A stretch of DNA of 64,000 bases. Source: Mytilus galloprovincialis (Eukaryota > Mollusca > Bivalvia > Mytilida > Mytilidae). Below, one piece after another: positions 57,727 to 64,000 of this stretch; positions within the stretch are counted from its first letter, which is position 1, and each line of letters starts with the position of its first letter. Location: assembly GCF_965363235.1 (NCBI RefSeq), contig NC_134846.1, positions 64,671,121-64,735,120 on the forward strand, in the 5' to 3' direction. The notes beneath the pieces are model-generated. The model saw nothing but the letters and a program-made list of their open reading frames with translations. It was not told the origin of the DNA and did not search any database. Position numbers and translations under genes: made by a program.

Positions 57727-60700
57727 TCAAGTCATGTCTTGAACATGTTTAAAACCTGGTGAAACTCCATATTCCATAAGATCTGATGGAGTTTTACTCA
57801 AACTTCCTATTGTGAACTTTCCATTTGCAGGTGATATAATATCTTCTGTAATGAAATCATCTTCTTCATTCTGCAAAAGACAAATTAGCAAATATCTTTC
57901 TAAAAAGATCAGGAGTTACAGTAAGTATTAATTTATTGGCTAAATTATCATCAAAAAGATTTGTGCCCAAATTGATTTTTGTTCAAAATATTTCAGTTTT
58001 AGGGACTAAATAATGCCCTTTCTGTACATATTTTAACACAATATATAATGTTGTTCTATACAAACCTTTCCTGATAAAACCTGGCTTAAATAGTATATAT
58101 AATGTTGCTCTATATCTATACTACAGTCGACTCTCGTTATGTCGAAGTCAGACGGACCAGAGAAATATTTCGAGATACACATAGTTCGACTCAAACGAAC
58201 ACCGGAAGTTCGACAATCTAAGGGACACAACTCTTGCTTAGCTTGGTAAATCTAAAATAAATCCGGGTGAATATGGCAAGGGATCGATATTCTAGTATCA
58301 GATCGATGTATTTGTATGTCACAGTCTTTTATTATTATGATGACATTTTTTTATTTATTCAATTCTTTCAATTAAAGAAAAAATCCTTTGGCTTTTCCAA
58401 GAGAGTAATTTCCAATCGATAGTTTCGTTATTCAGATCGGTTATAGTTGACAAAATAGTTTATTTTCGGAAACAAGAGATTAAAGAAAATTTTGATTTCT
58501 ATTCATTTTGTATTATCTCACTCTTTCTTTTCAAAAGAAAATATAACAAGATTAAACACGCCGTTTGAGTAGTTTTTAGGTGATCATAAACGGAAGCTAT
58601 AGTCCTCACTTTATACACACCCAAGCTCATTAGTGTAAATCACAAATTAATTGTTTTGTAAACATTTTAAATACTTTTTCATGAACATTCACAATGTATC
58701 ACTAATTATTTGTCAAAATTCTTTAAAAGATAATCTTCGGTAAACACTCATGGAAATTGCATGTCATAAATCAATACAGTGGTCAGTGACCGGAAATTTA
58801 ATTACACGTGTATTGTCAGATTAACTATTCAATTCATTTAAATCCCGGAGGTCATGTTTTGACATAGGTGTATTAGTTTGAGATAAAAAAATGAATTTTG
58901 AATGCTTTTGTTAACCTTGGGACCGTTAATTTAGTTCGACTCAACCGAAATTTCGACTCATCCAATTTCGACTCATCAGGAGTCGAATTACATACTTTTG
59001 TATGGAGTAAAGTTCGGGACCACGTGAAAACTTCGACTCATCCGAAATTTCGAGTCAACCGAGTTCGAGACAACGAGAGTTAACTGTATTTAAGCCAAGT
59101 TTTATCAGGAAAATTTGTATTTCTGTATAAGCATGGCATGGCAAATGAGCAGGCTGTGATCAAGCCAAGATTTGTCCCTTGGAATTTTACAAAACAGGCC
59201 CAACGTGAATACTGTAAATTCAGAAATTATTGTGATTTGTCATTTTAGACTTTAATCATCGCAGGGTTTGAAATTAGCAGGGGCCCACTCGCCAATGGCC
59301 CCTAAACTTGTTGTGGGCTACTTAAATTTCTGCTTTTCTTGTATAGGACTATATATGTGGGTTAAAAAATTACAGCTGTGGGCTACCATGCGAAAATTTG
59401 AACTTCAATTCCAGAAAGGGATTTAACTTTTTACTTTTTTGAGAAAGATCCTTTTTAATTCATATAAAATATTTCAAAATGCGAGTTTAAATTATTGCCT
59501 TTACATCTCTGTCGCATTTTGCGCAATAATAAAAGCCTCACAATAATTTCTGACTTTACAGTAACGTGTGCACGACACTAATCATGGACCAGATTTGTGA
59601 AGCCCTTCAGAACTCATCCAATACTAAAACCAGTACTATTTTCTTCTCCAGTTTATTTGGAACCAAACATTAACAGTATTCTGAATATTTGTTGTTATTA
59701 TTTGTGAATTGGTATAATATAAAATTGGTTTTATTTATCTTATGCATTAGTCATTTTTTAAATAAATGCAGTTGTTTTAAGCAATTACTTTTATGTCTTT
59801 GAGAACTAGTACTGTAACAACAAATATTTTAAAACAAATATTGATGACCTGTCATACTCATCACAGAAAAAGTTACCTAATTCTGAAAATAAATAGTAAT
59901 ACTACCACAGAAAAATAAAGTAAAGACAGAACATTAGAAAGAGATATGTACATTAAAACCACAAATCTACATCCCCAAAATTGACATGACACTGAGAAAA
60001 TTACCTAATCCTGAAAACCATATGAAGACAAAATGATGTCCTAATTGCATATCATAATTGAAGGTACAAATGACATAACAGACAACTGAAATGAATAAAA
60101 TTTGAGAATGGAAATGAGGAATATGTCAAAGAGCCACAACCCCTCCAAAGAGCAGAAAACAGCCTCTATTATAAAAATTTAGTTAACAACTGTATACATA
60201 CCTCTTCTTCGTCCTCTCCTTCCTCTATAGAACCTTGAAACTCTCTGTATAATGGTAATATATATTTCCTTGACCTATAAGAATCACAAAATTCATATTA
60301 TTATTTTAATGATAAAACAAATTTCAGTTTTTACAATGTTTGATTAAAATGTTCTTCGAAAAACTACTACTACTACAGCTTAGATATTTCAATTTTACTA
60401 CAAGGGTTTTATCCAAATATGCAGTTAAATGAACATGGAAATTTGATAGTGAGAGCAGTACTAGTCTATGATGTCCTTTCCACGCATATTTTTATTTGTT
60501 CTTGACATAACATTGAGTGGGCATCCCTTTGCTTGGCATCTGACAGAAAAATAACTGAATTTTGTATTTCATTTTTTTTTTTCAAGTATTTGTTTCCTAA
60601 TTTCAAATAACTACTTCTCTAAAACCATCAGGAAATTTCATTTAAAAGAAAAAATGGAAATTGATAAAATACACAGTCACATTGTACACAGACCCTTTAG

Positions 60701-62527
60701 TATAACATAACAGTTACCTGCTTAATATATAAGGATCAAAAGGGAAGAAAGAATCCAGGATTTTCCCTCCAAAATCTGAGTTACCATTTGTACAGGCAAC
60801 AGGTAGTACTTGTCTGTTATTTCTTTCTATTATAGTATCACAGAAAGCTAGCTGGTGACTCCTGAAATCAGACAATTCCAAATTTAAGGTTATCTGCTTA
60901 TTTTAACACACCTTCCAAGAGCATTTGCAGTTTTTTACCAAGACAAGTAAATTTAAGCAATGGATTTACTTCAATTCAGTGGAAGATGAATAGTGAATTG
61001 ACTATCAGCAATCTCTTTTAAAGTGAGACAAACATTAAGCAAAGATTAAGATTACCCTTTGCGTTAACTTGAAAGATTCTCTATTTTATGGAAAAGAAGA
61101 TATATGGTGTATCATTTCAGGATAAAAAAATTCCTCCATGCACTGGACAAAACCAAGAGCAAAAGGGATAATCCCTTTAAAGGTGTTCTTCAAATTAAAG
61201 TCTTCATGATGTGAAACAGTAACACCTCAGCAAGATTGCTCTTAGCGCATGTTCCAGTAGAATTCTTTCCTAAATGATAATAACACTGCGCCCATGCAAA
61301 TGCAGGATAATATATTCAAATTACAGATTGTAAGACAAGGAAGTAAAAAAAAATCCCTAATAATCTGACTTTAAAATACAGAAACAATATAATCACTTGT
61401 TCCACTACAAGAGTCCTCGAAATATATGTTAAATAATTTGGCAGGAATAATGTATAAAGAGTGTAGATGATACATGTACAGAAAAATTAACATTCACCTT
61501 GCAACTGAAGCAAAGGTCTGTACAACCACAGGTAGGCAAAACTTTAATGGGTTAAGTCGACAGGTAACTATTCTCTGAAAGTTCAATTTTTCTGCCCATT
61601 TTAAACCTAGATAAAAAGACAAAACTTGCATTAATATTCCAAATATACATATGTTACAACATTAAAATGTACAAAAAAACACGTAAAACTGTAGATTACA
61701 TACTCTAAAATCACAAATAATTGCCTGCATTTTCTATTGTGATTTTGGAAAATGGGAAAAAATTGTAATTAATTTTTGCGATCATAAAAATCTGCAATTA
61801 GATATATGTATATTTATGGCTATTTTACGAAATTTTCCTTTGATCTTGCTGACTGATAATTTCTTTTCTGAACGGAGTCGAGTGATATAAAAATTAACCC
61901 TAGAAACTAAGGGGGCACGAGTTGTTGCTAATGAAATTGACATGAAATTGACATTTCGTCATAGGTAAACTAGCGATAAACAGATTATCATTGGTCATCC
62001 AAACTCGATTGCTTATCTCACTTTCACTGTACCGGCTCAAGTGAGAAAATCAATCTCCTTGAGATGATCAACAATAATCTATAAGTATCAGATATCAGAA
62101 TGTGTCTTCTCTAGTTTTTGTGACATTTTCACATTTCTTGATCGTTGAGAAAAATATTTCTCCTCATTAGTGAAATATTTGTTATTGGCAATGAATTGGT
62201 TGAAATTAAATTGTGATGTCAAATTTTCTTGATTTCTCCTGAATTTTCATATTGTGATGTCATGAAAAAAGGTGACCATGCCTGATAATGTCATAAAAAG
62301 TACACAATTTTCTTCAAAACTTTGAAAAGGAATGATAAAAATTCTTCCTACCTTTGCAAGATTCAAATATATCTTTATTCCTAAACACAAAAACATAAAG
62401 TATGGCCTGAACAACAGCATAAAATGGCCCATGATGTGTGACATCTGCAAACAGCGTCACATCTCCTGTCTGGTCTAAATACTTGTGTATCCAATTACAC
62501 ATCATTTCTAAACATGTTTTTACAGTA
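57727..62527 (-). CDS. RRN3: RRN3/TIF-IA, C-terminal five exons (partial, runs off the right edge)
   Basis: Five minus-strand exons with GT..AG borders and compatible phases, 5' to 3': 62352-62527, 61498-61606, 60718-60861, 60202-60274 and 57727-57870 (TGA stop 57727-57729). Together they encode the last 214 residues. Diagnostic stretches that I recognise from RRN3 are HHGPFYAVVQAILYVFVFR, LNFQRIVTCRLNPLKFCLP, LAFCDTIIERNNRQVLPV, DSFFPFDPYILSRSRKYI and an acidic run (IEEGEDEEE..NEEDDF). RRN3 is the conserved RNA polymerase I initiation factor that links Pol I to the rDNA promoter in the nucleolus. Animal RRN3 is about 650 residues, so about two-thirds lies beyond 64000. The last exon ends with TPS and VSP, possible counterparts of the phosphorylated C-terminal serines of the mammalian protein. 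The last intron holds a pogo-like MITE. No frame damage was seen. Confidence 0.93.
58060..59120. repeat. Outer inverted repeat enclosing the pogo-like element
   Basis: TTTCCTGATAAAACCTGGCTTAAATA (58070-58095) is complemented by TATTTAAGCCAAGTTTTATCAGGAAA (59087-59112). The left side has an extra ~28 bases (a second TATATAATGTTGCTCTATA unit) before the transposon. The transposon therefore appears to sit in the loop of an older hairpin element. Confidence 0.7.
58124..59086. mobile_element. Pogo/Tc1-like non-autonomous DNA transposon in the RRN3 intron
   Basis: The 963-bp element starts CAGTCGACTCTCGTTATGTC and ends GACAACGAGAGTTAACTG (imperfect TIRs). It is flanked by TA (58122-58123 and 59087-59088). 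Subterminal TTCGACTCA or TTCGAGTCA words recur at both ends (about 58190, 58935-58985, 59035-59060). There is no transposase frame. The CAGT ends and TA target duplication fit the pogo/mariner superfamily. Confidence 0.82.
59121..60201. other. Rest of the last RRN3 intron
   Basis: AT-rich. 59265-59420 has a repeat-like segment (GGGTTTGAAATTAGCAGGGG, GCCCACTCGCCAATGGCCCC) that I recognise as common in animal genomes. No exon was seen on either strand. Confidence 0.45.
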
Positions 62528-62700
62528 CTGAAAATATAAAGACAAACTAAAATAAATACCTGTACATAATAAAAAGTAAACATGAGGTATCGGCTTTGCT
62601 CATTGTTTAATGCCGTACAGTGACCTATAGCTGTTGATTTCTGGGTCATTTGGTCTCTAGTGGAAAGTTGTCTCATTGGTAATCATACCCCATCTTTTTT
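62528..62700. repeat. Dispersed mussel repeat in an RRN3 intron
   Basis: Contains CATGAGGTATCGGCTTTGCT, GTGACCTATAGCTGTTG and GTTGTCTCATTGGTAATCAT. It is a diverged member of the family at 5640 and 31305, and starts right after the splice acceptor of the 62352-62527 exon. Confidence 0.65.
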
Positions 62701-62975
62701 TCTATATATAGATTTTGATTTTGATTTTATGAGTTTTATCGCCACTTTTAAGCACCACTCTTGGGCTATTTCCTGGCAGCTAGTTTTTATTGGTGGAGGA
62801 AGCTGGAGTGCCCTGAGAAAGCTACCGACCTTTGATAGGAAACTGACAATACTAGTCAATTAAGATTCTAGTTTACCCATACGAGCGGGGTTCAAACACA
62901 CAACCTCTAAGTGTTGACTGGCTAGTGATTACAGTAGTAACTACTTAGACCACTCGGCCACCAAGGTGCCTATTC
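62700..62975 (-). mobile_element. tRNA-derived SINE with conserved core
   Basis: Read on the minus strand from about 62972: GGTGGCCGAGTGGTCTAAG (A-box-like), then GGTTGTGTGTTTGAACCCCG (B-box-like). Next comes a core with TCTCAGGGCACTCCAGCTTCCTCC, AAACTAGCTGCC and AATAGCCCAAGAGTGG, and an AAAATCAAAATC tail. The core resembles the conserved SINE domain shared by many molluscs and other animals. The head is a tRNA relic (extra sequence between the boxes), not a working tRNA gene. Confidence 0.78.
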
Positions 62976-62999
62976 TATATATAGAAAACCCTACTTAAA

Positions 63000-63225
63000 T
63001 AATGCCAATACGGAATAATCTTTTAAATCAACTGATACATATGCCAAATCTTTTTACTGAAATCTTTTATAAAGACAAGTTGTTGGTTGTAATAGGATTA
63101 GTTTGTTGGGTCTTTTTTTTAATTTTTCTCATGGTGTTGTCAGTTTGTCTTCCACTTATCAGTTTTAATATCCCGTTGGTTATCATTTTAACTTCAACCT
63201 CTTTTTTAAATACCATCTATTTTTA
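63000..63225 (+). repeat. Retroelement 3'-region relic
   Basis: TTTTTAATTTTTCTCATGGTGTTGTCAGTTTG..CCCGTTGGTTATCAT is a diverged relative of the stereotyped 3' region at 26940-27020 (GCCATGGAGTTGTCAGTTTA, CCCTCTGGTATCTTTC). The 74-codon hydrophobic frame is a by-product. Confidence 0.55.
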
Positions 63226-63330
63226 ACTCTCTTTTCCCTGACTTTTAACTGCCAATGTTGTTGTCATAAACTTAATTGTAAATCAAAAGATACCAGTTTA
63301 CAAATAAAATAAAGAATATTATATCAACTT

Positions 63331-63486
63331 TACATAATTACACTGCACTACAACAACCCAAATACTACATGTGTACTTTCAATGAAGGGGGAACAACTCA
63401 TATCAGATTACATAATTACACTGCACTACAACAACCCAAATACTACATGTGTACTTTCGATGAAGGGGGAACAACTCATATCAGAT
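63331..63486. repeat. 78-bp tandem duplication
   Basis: TACATAATTACACTGCACTA starts at 63331 and again at 63409. The two copies differ by a single base in the part I compared (TTCAATGAAG vs TTCGATGAAG). It lies in the presumed RRN3 intron. Confidence 0.9.
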
Positions 63487-64000
63487 TATAATTGTGGAGT
63501 TTTAAAAGTTCATCATAACCTTTTGGCAAGTATGGCTGTATTTACACCATACCTTTAATGTATAGACAAATCAGGGACTCTGGTAAAATTTCAAGCCATG
63601 GCAGGAATTTAAAAGTAACTAAATTTTTAAATACACTATATATTTCAGAACATAAAAAACTTTAATAGATTTTGAGATTTTTTTTTTTTCCGTTTCCAGA
63701 GTTGCAAAAAATAAACGAAGTTGGGGAAATTGTTTGAGATGTTTCCTTATGTAATACTATTCTAATGAGTTATTTAAATTCACATGTACAATTGATACTC
63801 AAACAACAAGAGGAATTTTTAACTGTGTCAATGAGTGAACTGTATCAAATGAAATTCAGGTTTTGTTTATTTTGGCACACCTGTGGAATTGAAAAAAAAG
63901 GAATTTCAAAATTCAGGTAATTCTAAATTTTCTTAAACATAAATTGCATTTGAAATTAAATTGTAAAATAACCAGTCACTGATTTGTCCGTACTTAGAGT
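63487..64000. other. Right-edge intron sequence of RRN3
   Basis: AT-rich. I scanned the minus strand for further RRN3 exons and found none. The next upstream exon is expected beyond 64000. Confidence 0.5.

Noticed and set aside
57479-57730. 83-codon minus frame overlapping the RRN3 stop
   Set aside because: It has no ATG start, lies in the 3' untranslated region, and shows no recognised domain.
62880-62975. Free-standing tRNA gene on the minus strand
   Set aside because: The A and B boxes are tRNA-like but too far apart, the arms do not pair properly, and a SINE core and tail follow.

Overview
The window is animal nuclear DNA, almost certainly from a marine bivalve and most likely a mussel (Mytilus or a close relative). 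It is AT-rich. It is crowded with dispersed repeats that I recognise from mussel genomes. Its genes have spliceosomal introns with GT..AG borders. Two of them belong to the long molluscan type of Mab-21/cGAS-like nucleotidyltransferase. This identification rests on recognition, not on a database search.

Layout. (1) 1-16.7 kb is accessory DNA with no convincing complete gene. It holds an 18-copy 54-bp minisatellite, a 2.8-kb tandem duplication whose second copy carries a 6.4-kb insertion flanked by ATAAT, and, inside that insertion, a roughly 34-copy 67-bp minisatellite. (2) 18.8-30.2 kb is an innate-immune gene cluster. It has a two-exon Mab-21/cGAS-like gene on +, a decayed copy of it on +, and an intact single-exon cGAS-like receptor (cGLR) on -. 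(3) 32.1-46.0 kb holds a small foldback element and then a giant one of 12.8 kb. The giant element's arms are 3-5 kb of pyrimidine-rich (left) and purine-rich (right) satellite, and it is bounded by the 9-bp direct repeat GTAGTTGAC. (4) 47.1-50.1 kb is a second intact two-exon Mab-21/cGAS-like gene on +, with the same intron position and phase as the first. (5) 51.4-55.1 kb is a diverged duplicate of 0.7-6.1 kb, in the same orientation. (6) 57.7-62.5 kb (-) carries the last five coding exons of RRN3/TIF-IA, the RNA polymerase I initiation factor. This conserved housekeeping gene runs off the right edge.

How the parts relate. The three intact nucleotidyltransferase genes retain the Gly-Ser and acidic metal-binding motifs, so they are probably enzymes that make nucleotide second messengers when they bind a ligand; for some animal cGLRs that ligand is dsRNA. 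The cluster grew by DNA duplication: intron sequence and flanks were copied, and one copy died. The 12.8-kb inverted repeat lies between two of the genes and, if transcribed across, would give long dsRNA. Any link to sensing is speculation. No virus, toxin, CRISPR array, rRNA or free-standing tRNA gene was seen.
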